A stretch of DNA of 36,256 nt from an uncultured Gemmatimonadota bacterium (GCA_938030915.1 CALHIO010000011.1:1-36256); one strand, 5' to 3'. Positions 23,801 to 31,691 are shown, numbered from the stretch's first letter. Made by a program: numbers and translations. Notes: generated from the letters alone by a model not told the origin.

Positions 23801-23846
23801 AAAGAGCGGCGGAGGCATTCCAGGCCTCCGCCGCTCTTTCTTTCAT
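23801..23846. terminator. Strong intrinsic terminator, probably bidirectional
   Basis: AAAGAGCGGCGGAGGC (23801-23816) pairs perfectly with its complement at 23824-23839 around a 7-base loop, followed by CTTTC. The A-rich left flank gives a TTTT-containing tail on the other strand. It sits between convergent genes (ferredoxin at 23534-23767 and the small membrane protein at 23926-24090) and likely ends both. Confidence 0.9.
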
Positions 23847-23925
23847 GCTGCCGCCCCGATCTCGACGGGGTGGCCGACAACGCCCACCGATCAACGGCGG
23901 GCCTCGGTTCGGACGACGTTGGGCC

Positions 23926-24090
23926 CTATAGGCCGAGCTCCCTGATGCGCTCGAGTGAAATCGGAGCCTGAGTCTCACCGGCCGGGACAAGGCGCGGGAG
24001 CTTCGTGTCTTCCTCTTTCTGCTGGCGCACCAGAAGGATCGTCGTCGCGATGGCGGCCGCACTCATCAATCCGATCGCGAAGTGCTTCAT
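23926..24090 (-). CDS. 54-residue single-pass membrane protein
   Basis: The frame from ATG 24090 reads an N-terminal MKHFAIGLMSAAAIATTILL membrane helix, a charged juxtamembrane region (RQQKEEDTK) and a short tail ending in ISLERIRELGL. The ribosome-binding site GGAGGA lies 6 bases before this ATG, which decides it against an earlier ATG at 24144. It could be an anchored or secreted small protein; I do not recognise a family. It is transcribed toward the terminator at 23801-23846. Confidence 0.65.
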   Translation of the reverse strand: MKHFAIGLMSAAAIATTILLVRQQKEEDTKLPRLVPAGETQAPISLERIRELGL

Positions 24091-24200
24091 GACGCTTCCT
24101 CCAGGTGGACGGGAATCGGGGCACGCGAGCATCGGCGCGCGCACGCCTGTGTGAACGTACTATCAAAACCGTTTCTGGTTTCACCCCGGCGTGTAACAAC

Positions 24201-25376
24201 ATGGACACAACAGCAGCCTACTTCGCTGAGGCGGCTCGAAGCGGCGACCCTGTCGCCCTTGCGGCTTGGCTTGTCTCGATCCCATCCGTGAATCCCGTGC
24301 TCGAGGTAGGGGGAGCGGGGGAAGCCCGAATTGCCAAAGAGTGCGCCGACCTGCTGCAGGAGTGGGGATTCGAGACGACGGTCACGGAGCCCTCACCCGG
24401 CCGACCGAACGTGATCGGTCGGCTGGAGGGTCCCGGGCCCACGCTCCTTCTGAACGGCCATCTCGATACCGTCGGAGTCGCCGGAATGACGGTGGATCCG
24501 TTCGGCGCCGAGATCGATGGGTACCGGATGTACGGGCGGGGCTCCTGTGACATGAAGGCGGGGGATGCGGCCCTGCTGGCAGCGGCTCACCGACTCGCGA
24601 AGGGAGGCCCTCGTCCCGGGCTCATCGTGGCTCTGACTTCGGATGAGGAGCACGCTAGCGTCGGCATGGCAGACCTCGTCGCAGGGAACGGCCCGAGCGC
24701 GGACCTCGCGGTCGTGTGCGAACCGACGAGCCTGCGGGTGATGCCGGCCCACAAGGGCTTCGTGTGGATCCGAGCCCTCTTCGAAGGGGTCGCGGCACAC
24801 GGGTCCCGGCCTGACATCGGGATCGATGCCATCCGGCACGCAGCTCTGTACCTGGCGGCACTCGAGGAGTACGCGGAGGACCTGCGACGGCGTCCCGCGC
24901 ACCCTTTGCTCGAGTTCGGGTCCTTTCACGCCGGAACGATACGGGGAGGAAGCGCCGAGTCGGTGTACCCTGACCGGTGTGAACTGCTCCTGGAACGCCG
25001 GACGATGCCCGGCGAATCACCCGAGGCTGTCGTCGCCGAGTTCCAGGCGGTCCTGGATTCGCTGACTCGGAAGGATCCGACCCTGTCCGCGTCCCTGGAG
25101 ACGACACTCGAGCGACCGGGCACGGAGGTGGCCATCGATCACCATCTCGTGCAGGGTCTGCTCGAAGCAGGGGAGACGGCCGGGGTCGAGCCGGTCGTGG
25201 AGGGGATGACCGCATGGGTCGACGCCGCGTTCCTGAACGAGGCAGGTATTCCGGCCGTATGCTACGGCCCGGGAAGCGTCGAGCAGGCGCACACCAACGA
25301 TGAGTGGGTCGACGTGCGCGAGATCGCTACGTGCGCCGACGTCCTCGAGCGGTTCGCCCGTGATCTCGTGGGCTGA
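24201..25376 (+). CDS. M20 family metallopeptidase (ArgE/DapE-like)
   Basis: A 391-residue cytoplasmic di-zinc hydrolase. Metal and catalytic motifs are complete: NGHLDTVG (His and catalytic Asp), GRGSCDMKAG (bridging Asp), TSDEEHAS (general base Glu and metal Glu), CEPTS, and the C-terminal QAHTNDEW (last metal His). The dimerisation domain contains AAHGSRPDIGIDA. Family members hydrolyse N-acetylornithine, N-succinyl-diaminopimelate or dipeptides; I cannot choose among them, and there is no arginine or lysine biosynthesis gene nearby. The ATG at 24201 is used because the 32 codons before it in the same frame have no start-like context. A hairpin at 25412 follows. Confidence 0.9.
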   Translation: MDTTAAYFAEAARSGDPVALAAWLVSIPSVNPVLEVGGAGEARIAKECADLLQEWGFETTVTEPSPGRPNVIGRLEGPGPTLLLNGHLDTVGVAGMTVDPFGAEIDGYRMYGRGSCDMKAGDAALLAAAHRLAKGGPRPGLIVALTSDEEHASVGMADLVAGNGPSADLAVVCEPTSLRVMPAHKGFVWIRALFEGVAAHGSRPDIGIDAIRHAALYLAALEEYAEDLRRRPAHPLLEFGSFHAGTIRGGSAESVYPDRCELLLERRTMPGESPEAVVAEFQAVLDSLTRKDPTLSASLETTLERPGTEVAIDHHLVQGLLEAGETAGVEPVVEGMTAWVDAAFLNEAGIPAVCYGPGSVEQAHTNDEWVDVREIATCADVLERFARDLVG

Positions 25377-25411
25377 CCCCGGTTCACAACGCAGACCTCT
25401 GCAAACGCCGA

Positions 25412-25444
25412 ACGCCGGGCCGCCATGCACTGGCGACCCGGCGT
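25412..25444. terminator. Hairpin between convergent genes (M20 peptidase and plug-like lipoprotein)
   Basis: ACGCCGGG (25412-25419) pairs with CCCGGCGT (25437-25444). Inside it, after a C/A mismatch, CGCCA (25421-25425) pairs with TGGCG (25431-25435) around TGCAC. There is no T-tract, but the stem is strong and lies 36 bases after one stop and 21 bases from the other. Confidence 0.65.
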
Positions 25445-25464
25445 CGTGGTGATACCGCGAGCGG

Positions 25465-25854
25465 CTATCGGGAGCGGCGACTGCTCACCAGAATGGCACC
25501 CCCGGCGTGACCCGTCCCATACCGGGTCGTCGCGTCACTCGCGCTCATGTACTCCATCTGCTCGATCTCGATGGCTCGAATCGACTGCAGATCGGCGACG
25601 TTGCCCCGGCGCGATCCGTCGACGTAAAGCTGCACGACATCGCCGGCCCGAGACTGCAACCACCGCGGACGCAAACGCTCGATAGCCTGCAGCGCGTTCA
25701 TCTCCGGAAGCTCTGCGAGCTCGGCACGGACGATACGGGTCATCGATGAGCCTGCAGGACGACTACCTCCGCCGCCGGCAGACGCGCACCCGACCAGGCC
25801 AAAGGCGAGCGCCAGCGCGAATACCATCGAGATTCTTGACTTGTGTGACCGCAT
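25465..25854 (-). CDS. Lipoprotein consisting of a TonB-plug-like domain
   Basis: 129 residues. The signal peptide ends in lipobox LVGC (Cys23), followed by a Gly/Ser-rich linker. The mature domain begins with a helix (MNALQAIERLRPRWLQ), then VVQLYVDGSRRGN and LQSIRAIEIEQMEYM, and ends in ATTRYGTGHAGGAILV. This is the pattern of TonB-dependent-receptor plugs (a helix, a YVDG strand, an I-x-x-IE strand, then YG-x-G-x-x-GG-x-I-x-V), but only this domain is present. AAAGGAG gives a good ribosome-binding site 7 bases before the ATG. It is the shortest of three plug-like proteins in this window. Its role is unknown. Confidence 0.8.
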   Translation of the reverse strand: MRSHKSRISMVFALALAFGLVGCASAGGGGSRPAGSSMTRIVRAELAELPEMNALQAIERLRPRWLQSRAGDVVQLYVDGSRRGNVADLQSIRAIEIEQMEYMSASDATTRYGTGHAGGAILVSSRRSR

Positions 25855-25925
25855 GGGCGGGCTCCTTTCCTGTGCTCAGAAATGGATCGACAAAATTAAG
25901 GTCACTTGATGGTTACGCCACCGCC

Positions 25926-25985
25926 GTACGTAGACGGTACGCGACCATGAACACCCGGTACCAGGCCGTACACGTACAGCGGTAC
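25926..25985. repeat. Cluster of six GTAC sites in a divergent promoter region
   Basis: GTAC occurs at 25926, 25937, 25958, 25968, 25974 and 25982, six times in 60 bases, several spaced near multiples of a helical turn (11, 21 and 10). The first two form CGTAC-N7-GTACG. The region separates the divergent plug-like lipoprotein and DUF1707 genes. It may be an operator array; no regulator is assigned. Confidence 0.45.
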
Positions 25986-26026
25986 ATTCTTGCGAGCGTC
26001 GTGACTCGAAACGGGGGCAACCCACG

Positions 26027-26725
26027 ATGGCCGAGGGGATGGACGGCGGATCAGCCCCGCTTAAGCATACACGAGAGGTGACAATCGACGCGTTGATGGA
26101 ACACTTCGCGAACGACGTCATGGAGATCGACGAATTCGAACGTCGCGTCGAGGCCGCGCATGCGGCGCGCACGAGCGAAGAGCTCAGGGCCCTCCTGCAC
26201 GACCTGCCCGGAAACGCCAATCTGCCCGCCCTCTCGGGACAGGAGACGCTTCCCGACGAGGCACGGATCCCGAGCTATCAGGTGACGACTGCCTCGAACG
26301 TGAAGGAGACGGAATTCATTCTGGCCATGATGGGCGGGGGAAGCCGCGGGGGCCGATGGCGGCCGGCCAGGAAGAACACCGTCGTGACCATCATGGGGGG
26401 AGCCGAACTCGATTTCCGGGAGGCGGTACTGGGCCCCGGTGTCACCGAGGTTCAGGTCTTCGCGATCTTTGGCGGCACCGAGGTCATCGTCCCCCCGGGT
26501 ATGAATGTCGAGGTCAGCGGCCTGGCGATCATGGGCGGCTTCGATCACCAGACCGACGAATCAGTGCATCACGACCCCGCAGCGCCGACCCTGCGCATCA
26601 CGGGCTTCGCCTGCATGGGCGGCGTCGACGTGAACACACGGTACCCCGGAGAATCCGCCAGAGACGCGCGCCGCCGAAAGAAACAGCTGCGCCGGGAGCA
26701 GCAACGCCGGCTAAGGGGCGGCTGA
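26027..26725 (+). CDS. DUF1707/LiaF-like cell-wall-stress-type protein
   Basis: 232 residues. The N-terminal helical DUF1707-like domain (about residues 15-62) contains VTIDALMEHFANDVMEIDEFERRVEAAHAART and LLHDLP, typical of that domain. The C-terminal part (about 90-210) matches the LiaF/DUF2154 beta-helix-like domain, with repeated glycine-centred turns such as IMGGAELDFREA, IFGGTEVIVPPG, AIMGGFDH and GFACMGGVDV. There is no transmembrane segment, unlike LiaF itself, and the end is a basic Arg-rich tail. LiaF-type proteins modulate envelope-stress signalling; here no two-component genes are adjacent, so the role is open. It ends 4 bases from the opposing hydrolase gene. Confidence 0.85.
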   Translation: MAEGMDGGSAPLKHTREVTIDALMEHFANDVMEIDEFERRVEAAHAARTSEELRALLHDLPGNANLPALSGQETLPDEARIPSYQVTTASNVKETEFILAMMGGGSRGGRWRPARKNTVVTIMGGAELDFREAVLGPGVTEVQVFAIFGGTEVIVPPGMNVEVSGLAIMGGFDHQTDESVHHDPAAPTLRITGFACMGGVDVNTRYPGESARDARRRKKQLRREQQRRLRGG

Positions 26726-26729
26726 GCGC

Positions 26730-27617
26730 CTACCGAAGCGTTCGATCCAGGTACGCCTTCAGACGCTCCCACGCATCGAGACCTGCAGCGCTGCGCACTT
26801 CCAGATCCCCGTCGACCTGAAGCCAGAAGCCGTGATTGACCTCATCATAGATGTGGAGGTCGTTCTCGATTCCAGCCGACCGGAGCGCGGCCTCGAAGGC
26901 CTCCACCTGCTCCGGCGAAGGACCTGAGTCCTCTCGAGCAAATGTGCCGTACACCTCGTGATCCATGCTCGCGAGCACCGCCGGATCGTCGACCAGTCGG
27001 CCATAAAAGATTGCAGTCGCATCGTGATCGTCGCCGTCGAGACCGAAGGACAGAGCGATTCCCCCACCGAAGCACCAACCCATGGCACCCACCCGTCCGG
27101 TGACATCCGGGCGCGCGTTGAGAAACGAGACAGCCGCGTTGAGGTTGGCCACGACCGACGGCATATCCGCCATCGCCTCCTGCACCAGCGCCATGTTCTC
27201 CTGGGGATTCGCGCCAGTACGACCCTGATACAGGTCCGCGGCCAGCGTCACGTAGCCCTCGGCCGCGAAGTCGTCGGCGACCTGCCGGACCCGGTCGACA
27301 AGGCCATGCCATTCGTGAATAATCACGAGGGCCGGAAACGGACCATCACCCTCCGGCACGGCCAGGTAGCCCATCGTCGCCTCGTCACCAGACACATACT
27401 GGACATCGGCGCCGAGCAGGTCACCTCCGTTCCCGAGAATCGCGGGTGGCATTTCACCGGGGCCGGTCGGTGCCAGTGGTACTCGAGGCTCGGCCGCGGC
27501 GGTCATCACCGGCGCGCCGCCACTCGAATCGTCATCGGCGGGTCCGGCGCAGCCGGAGAGGGAGAGTGCGGCCAGCGCGACCAGAGACGTTCCGGCCAGA
27601 CAAGAGCGACGATTCAT
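26730..27617 (-). CDS. Dienelactone hydrolase family lipoprotein
   Basis: 295 residues with a signal peptide and lipobox LSGC (about residues 20-23), then a dienelactone-hydrolase fold. The active-site sequence is GWCFGGG, with Cys as nucleophile as in true dienelactone hydrolases. The HEWHGL segment is near the start of the fold and the His motif is DEVNHGFW. Family enzymes hydrolyse lactones and esters; an exported lipoprotein form would act in the periplasm. The ATG at 27617 places the signal peptide at the N-terminus; the frame is open 24 codons further upstream but would bury it. No ribosome-binding site is obvious. It is divergent from cysK across an 85-base gap. Confidence 0.87.
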   Translation of the reverse strand: MNRRSCLAGTSLVALAALSLSGCAGPADDDSSGGAPVMTAAAEPRVPLAPTGPGEMPPAILGNGGDLLGADVQYVSGDEATMGYLAVPEGDGPFPALVIIHEWHGLVDRVRQVADDFAAEGYVTLAADLYQGRTGANPQENMALVQEAMADMPSVVANLNAAVSFLNARPDVTGRVGAMGWCFGGGIALSFGLDGDDHDATAIFYGRLVDDPAVLASMDHEVYGTFAREDSGPSPEQVEAFEAALRSAGIENDLHIYDEVNHGFWLQVDGDLEVRSAAGLDAWERLKAYLDRTLR

Positions 27618-27702
27618 GGCAGTGCAGGGTTGGGGTACGTCGGCAGTCATGATACTTCGAGCGGACCGACGAGCCCAATACATCGACACGGAGAGGACGA
27701 CG

Positions 27703-28668
27703 ATGAGTGAGGATCAGCCCGGCCGCGGCCGGATCTATGACAATTTCGCCGCGACGATGGGCGATACCCCCCTGGTACGGATTCCCCGGCTCGCCGAGAA
27801 GCACGGCGTGAACGCAGATATCCTGCTCAAGTGCGAGTTCTTCAACCCGATGGCGTCGGTCAAGGACCGGATCGGCATCGCGATGGTGGAAGAGATGGAA
27901 GCGAGAGGGGTACTCGGACCGGGTAAGACACTGGTCGAGCCGACGTCGGGAAATACCGGAATCGCCCTCGCGTTCATGGCTGCGTCACGCGGCTACCGCT
28001 GTATCCTCACGATGCCCGAAACGATGTCGGTCGAGCGCGTTCGCATGCTCGAGCACCTGGGGGCCGAGGTGGTGCTGACCCCGAAGGAGGAGGGAATCGG
28101 CGGGGCCTTCGCTGCGGCGGATCGTCTCACCGAGGAGATCGAAGGGGCCGTCCAGGCCGGACAGTTCGTGAACCCCGCCAACCCCGATGTGCACCGACGA
28201 ACGACCGCCGAGGAGATATGGCGAGACACCGGCGGCAACGTCGATGTATTCGTGGCCGGGGTGGGTACCGGGGGAACGATCACAGGGGTGTCCGACGTCC
28301 TCAAGCAACGCAACCCAGCCCTGCACTCGGTCGCGCTGGAGCCGACGACCAGCCCGGTGATGGGCGGAGGGGAGCCGGGCCCCGGAAATATGATTCAGGG
28401 CATCGGTGCGGGTTTCATTCCCGACGTCCTCGACATCGACCTCATCGATGAAGTGATGGCGATTGAAAACGACGACGCCTTCGCGATGGCTCGGGACGCT
28501 GCACGCACCGAAGGACTCCCCTGTGGCATCTCCGGCGGGGCCGCCATCTGGGCCGCTATCCACATCGGGAGGCGCGAGGATATGGCCGGGAAGACGATCG
28601 TCGCGGTCTTGCCAAGCTTCGCAGAACGCTACATATCGACGGACCTCTTCGCCTCCGGAGAGGAATGA
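27703..28668 (+). CDS. cysK: Cysteine synthase (O-acetylserine sulfhydrylase)
   Basis: A 321-residue PLP enzyme. The Schiff-base lysine lies in FNPMASVKDRIG (about residue 48). The substrate loop is EPTSGNTGIALA, the phosphate-binding loop is GVGTGGTITG, and the C-terminal PCGISGGA segment is as expected. It makes cysteine from O-acetylserine and sulfide in the cytoplasm. The ATG at 27703 has AGAGGA upstream; the longer open frame beginning at 27616 is not supported. A CysK/CysM distinction or cystathionine beta-synthase-like activity cannot be excluded from sequence alone, but the motif context fits CysK. Confidence 0.92.
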   Translation: MSEDQPGRGRIYDNFAATMGDTPLVRIPRLAEKHGVNADILLKCEFFNPMASVKDRIGIAMVEEMEARGVLGPGKTLVEPTSGNTGIALAFMAASRGYRCILTMPETMSVERVRMLEHLGAEVVLTPKEEGIGGAFAAADRLTEEIEGAVQAGQFVNPANPDVHRRTTAEEIWRDTGGNVDVFVAGVGTGGTITGVSDVLKQRNPALHSVALEPTTSPVMGGGEPGPGNMIQGIGAGFIPDVLDIDLIDEVMAIENDDAFAMARDAARTEGLPCGISGGAAIWAAIHIGRREDMAGKTIVAVLPSFAERYISTDLFASGEE

Positions 28669-28720
28669 GGGTGGGAACAGCTTCCGCCCGATGCCAGTAG
28701 AATTCGAAGTCCATACGAAA

Positions 28721-28737
28721 CGAACGGCGGCCGTTCG
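28721..28737. promoter_or_regulatory. Perfect inverted repeat upstream of the cytochrome c gene
   Basis: CGAACGGC (28721-28728), G, GCCGTTCG (28730-28737): 8-base arms with one central base, ending 21 bases before the ATG at 28759. The position and symmetry fit an operator or a leader hairpin. No regulator can be assigned. Confidence 0.5.
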
Positions 28738-28758
28738 ATCGCCGAAGGGATACGTTCC

Positions 28759-29157
28759 ATGCTCCTCCGCTCCGACCTGATTGCTGCTCTCGCCGTAACC
28801 GCGGGCATCGGTCTGGCCGTGCAGAGCGGCGCTGATGCCCCGCTCAAGGCCACGGCAATCATGCCAGACGCTCATCTCGAGGTCAGCTTCGCCACCGAAG
28901 TCATGCCGATCCTCGAACGGTACTGCTGGGAATGCCATAGCGAGGACAGCGCCGAGCTCGGCCTCAAGCTGGACACATACGAGGGTGTGATGGCGGGATC
29001 GGACTACGGCACGGTCGTGGAGGCCGGAGACGCCGACGCCAGCCTTCTCGTCGACATGATCATCTCCGGCGACATGCCCGATGGTGGCGATCCGGTACCG
29101 GCCGAAGAACTCGACGTCATCAAGGCGTGGATCACCGAAGGGGCTCTGAACAACTGA
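28759..29157 (+). CDS. Monohaem c-type cytochrome (planctomycete-type PSCyt1-like)
   Basis: 132 residues with an N-terminal signal or anchor helix (about residues 7-22). One haem-binding CWECH motif lies near residue 57 in the context EVMPILERYCWECHSEDSAELGLKLDTYEGV. The C-terminal part has ISGDMPDGGD and ends in VIKAWITEGA, the usual end of this cytochrome family. MPD stands where MPP is common, and the Met is the likely axial ligand. It would be a periplasmic electron carrier. It is convergent with the quinol:cytochrome c reductase genes and could be its electron acceptor, which is an inference from proximity only. Confidence 0.87.
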   Translation: MLLRSDLIAALAVTAGIGLAVQSGADAPLKATAIMPDAHLEVSFATEVMPILERYCWECHSEDSAELGLKLDTYEGVMAGSDYGTVVEAGDADASLLVDMIISGDMPDGGDPVPAEELDVIKAWITEGALNN

Positions 29158-29165
29158 GCCCACCG

Positions 29166-29215
29166 GACCGCCGCTGACGCGGTCACCTTCTGCACGCCGA
29201 CCGCCGAGCGGTCGG
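29166..29215. terminator. Two tandem hairpins between convergent cytochrome genes
   Basis: GACCGC-N7-GCGGTC (29166-29184) is followed by CCGACCGC-CGA-GCGGTCGG (29197-29215). Both stems share the core GACCGC/GCGGTC. They lie between the cytochrome c stop (29157) and the cytochrome b/c stop (29222) and probably terminate both transcripts; T-tracts are absent. Confidence 0.6.
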
Positions 29216-29221
29216 TAGACA

Positions 29222-31015
29222 TTACGGCTCCGGGGTGTGCTCGGTTGTCCAGTCGCCCCGGAGCCAGTCTACGACCAGCCCCATCTCCGCAGGCGTCAGG
29301 CTTTCGTCTACGCCAAACGATGGCATGCGATCGTTGTCTTCCCCGTAGTAGAGCTCGTCTGTCGGGTCATGGAGCATCCCCAACATCCACGCGCGTGAAC
29401 CCCACCCGGTGAGGACCGGGCCGACATCACCCTCGGTCATCTCCCGGAAGGTGTGACACCGGACACAGTTGATCTCCTCACTGGCGATCAGGGCGCGGCC
29501 CTCCACGATTTCGGCCTGCTGCGCCGCATCCTGCTCGGCCTGCCCGGGCAGGGCTGCCTCCGCCGACACGGCCATGATCACCTTTTCGAGGTCGTCCTGA
29601 ACGTCGGGCGTGAATCCGGCTACGCCGCGCTGGACGTACCGTACCATCCGGCCGCGTACGTGCGCTGTCGCCCCGAAATACTCATCTGAGGCGACACGGT
29701 CCGGGTCCAGCAGTCCTGCCAGCCACTCGCGGCTCCCGAAGCCGGCGAGATCGGATGCCGATGCAGGCTCGGATGGCTGACCTCCAAGCCCGTCGTGTCC
29801 ATTGAAGCGATGGCACTGTGCGCAATTCGCCTCGAAGATCTTCGGACCCTGGGTGAGAGGATCGGCCCGCAGCATCGCGAGTCCGCCCGCGGCCGGAATG
29901 CCCGGAGCGGTGCTGGCCAGCTCCGCAGCGCGATCTGCCATCGCGTCCGCCTCAGCCTTGGCCTCAGCGAAGGCGGGATCAGCTGCGTCCTCGGCCCGCG
30001 CGAGCCATGTCAGCATGACCACCCCCGCCAGGAGCGCAGCACCCACGCCGAGATTGAAGCGATGTCCGTACTTCCATCCACCGATGATCGGCATGGCAGC
30101 CACGAGCGCCAGCACAAGTCCGGGGATGACCTGAGCGCCCACGACCTCCCAACCAGCGGGGAAGTATTTCAACCACTGGAAGAGAAAAAGGAAGTACCAG
30201 TCGGGACGCGCAGCCGCATACGGTTCGGTCGGGTCCGCCGGAGCGCCCAGGTGGGCTCCGCCACTCCACAGGACGAGGCCGAGTACCGTGGCCATCACGA
30301 TCAGCGACGCGACACTGTCCTTGAGGACCTGCTCTGGCCAGAAGTACCCGTCCGGCTTGTCGGCTGCGTCTTTCGGCACGGTGACGCCGTGGCGACGGAA
30401 CAGGTAGATGTGACCGACGATTAGCAGCGCTACCCCGGCGGGAAGAACACCCGCATGCAACACGAAGAAGCGGGTCAGCGTGTGATGTCCGTACTCCGTG
30501 CCACCCACCAGGAGCTGCTGGAGCGACGGACCCACCACAGGGGTCATGGACGCGATACTCGTCGCGACCTTGGTCGCCCAGTACCCCTTCTGGTCCCACG
30601 GAAGGAGGTACCCGGTCAACGAAAGAGCCAGGACCAGCTGCAAAAGGATGAGGCCGAACCAGAAATTGACTTCTCTCGGCGCCCGATAGGCGCCGTCGAT
30701 CAGCACCTGCATGAGGTGAAGGACCAGGAGCACGATCGTGACCTGGGCCATGTAGTGGTGAATGCCACGCAGGAGCCACCCACCCATCATCTGATTCTGG
30801 ATGAACCACACGCTCTCCCACGCGCCCTGCGCGTTCGCGCTGTACGCAGACCACAAAACCAGGCCAGTGATCAGCTGCACGACCATCGCGAAGACGAGGG
30901 TGCTTCCCCAGATGTAGCGCCAGCGAGCACCTCCCGGGATGCGCTCGTACAGGGCGCCTCGCAGGAGGGCGCGGTACCCGGTGCGGTCGTCGAGCCAGTC
31001 GAGGAGATCGCGCAT
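29222..31015 (-). CDS. Cytochrome b (b6 plus subunit IV type) fused to two cytochrome c domains
   Basis: A 597-residue membrane protein of quinol:cytochrome c reductase. The N-terminal half is cytochrome b. Helix B has RGIHH with a second His 14 residues on; helix D has LHAGVLP with its second His 15 residues on, the b6-type spacing. The subunit IV part carries PDWYFLFLFQWLKYFP at the quinol site; PDWY in place of PEWY is associated with menaquinone-type low-potential complexes. No Cys stands where b6 holds haem ci (YIWGS in helix A). The C-terminal half has two haem c motifs, CAQCH (about residue 400) and CVRCH (about 520). The gene overlaps the Rieske stop (TGATG). Confidence 0.93.
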   Translation of the reverse strand: MRDLLDWLDDRTGYRALLRGALYERIPGGARWRYIWGSTLVFAMVVQLITGLVLWSAYSANAQGAWESVWFIQNQMMGGWLLRGIHHYMAQVTIVLLVLHLMQVLIDGAYRAPREVNFWFGLILLQLVLALSLTGYLLPWDQKGYWATKVATSIASMTPVVGPSLQQLLVGGTEYGHHTLTRFFVLHAGVLPAGVALLIVGHIYLFRRHGVTVPKDAADKPDGYFWPEQVLKDSVASLIVMATVLGLVLWSGGAHLGAPADPTEPYAAARPDWYFLFLFQWLKYFPAGWEVVGAQVIPGLVLALVAAMPIIGGWKYGHRFNLGVGAALLAGVVMLTWLARAEDAADPAFAEAKAEADAMADRAAELASTAPGIPAAGGLAMLRADPLTQGPKIFEANCAQCHRFNGHDGLGGQPSEPASASDLAGFGSREWLAGLLDPDRVASDEYFGATAHVRGRMVRYVQRGVAGFTPDVQDDLEKVIMAVSAEAALPGQAEQDAAQQAEIVEGRALIASEEINCVRCHTFREMTEGDVGPVLTGWGSRAWMLGMLHDPTDELYYGEDNDRMPSFGVDESLTPAEMGLVVDWLRGDWTTEHTPEP

Positions 31016-31608
31016 CAGACTGGCGTCTTGTCTTCGCGGCCCGGCAGGAAGTTCTGGAACCGGACCCAGACCTCATCCTGATTCCGAATCTCCACGTCGA
31101 GCGCGTCCATGTCGCGGGGACTGGGACTGGACGGATCGTTGACGACGCCGTCGAGGTCGAAGCTGCTACGGTGGCACGGGCACGCGAAGCGAGATCCGTC
31201 CGGCGCAATGCCGACGAAACAGCCGGCATGGGGGCAGACGACGTTGAGCGCCCGAACGCCCTCACCGACCCGGCGGAGATACACCGCACCGACGGGAGCG
31301 TCGGCGTACGTCGCCCACGCGTCGGTGAGATCGGAAGTCACGGTGAACTTGCGGGGCGTACCGTCTTCGGGGACGGCAGAGAGTCGAGTTACGAGAACCA
31401 GATCGGTTTCCCCGTCGCCTCTGCGAAGAGGATCGAGGATCGCAGCCACGGCTGCGCCGATCGGCGCTAGGGTGGCGAGCGCACCCACGGCCAGCGCGGA
31501 GGCCCCGGTCAGAAAGTTCCGTCGGCCTTCGCCAGCGTCCGAGTCCGGGGCGAGTCCCTCCGCCTCACCCGCGTCGCTTGCTGGTTCTCCTTCCACGTGA
31601 TCGGTCAT
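31015..31608 (-). CDS. Rieske iron-sulfur protein of the quinol:cytochrome c reductase
   Basis: 197 residues. A twin-arginine signal (RRNFLTGA, residues 29-36) and one hydrophobic helix anchor it, after an unusually acidic N-terminus of about 28 residues. The Rieske boxes are CPHAGC (Cys125, His127; Cys130) and CPCHRSSF (Cys143, His146; Cys145), giving the two Cys and two His ligands plus the disulfide pair. It passes electrons from quinol to the cytochrome c domains of the adjacent protein. The gene is first in the two-gene operon and its stop overlaps the next start. The intergenic region upstream (31609-31840) contains several palindromes. Confidence 0.93.
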   Translation of the reverse strand: MTDHVEGEPASDAGEAEGLAPDSDAGEGRRNFLTGASALAVGALATLAPIGAAVAAILDPLRRGDGETDLVLVTRLSAVPEDGTPRKFTVTSDLTDAWATYADAPVGAVYLRRVGEGVRALNVVCPHAGCFVGIAPDGSRFACPCHRSSFDLDGVVNDPSSPSPRDMDALDVEIRNQDEVWVRFQNFLPGREDKTPV

Positions 31609-31672
31609 CTATACCGTTCGGTTTCGTCGATATGGGTACCGCGCGACGAGCGGAAGGGCGGGGCCGTTGGTC

Positions 31673-31691
31673 GCGTAAACTCAATTTACGC
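31673..31691. promoter_or_regulatory. Inverted repeat GCGTAAA-N5-TTTACGC in the bc-complex/M1 intergenic region
   Basis: Perfect 7-base arms (31673-31679 and 31685-31691) around CTCAA. A minus-strand TATCAT (31693-31698) adjacent to it could be a -10 for the Rieske operon, which would put the repeat at or just after the transcription start. It is not a match to FNR, CRP or Rex consensus that I know. Confidence 0.5.

Noticed and set aside
24151..24184. Possible hairpin (AAACC/GGTTT with GTGA/TCAC) upstream of the M20 gene
   Set aside because: The outer and inner stems need a large bulge, and the inner stem is only 5 base pairs.
27985..29163. Long minus-strand open frame of 392 codons across cysK and the cytochrome c gene
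   Set aside because: It is antisense to two clearly recognised genes, and its translation is rich in His, Arg and Gly with no motif; typical of GC-rich DNA.
29979..31289. Minus-strand open frame of 436 codons over the Rieske and cytochrome b genes
   Set aside because: It is another frame of the same strand as the real genes, low complexity and Arg/Ser/Gly rich.
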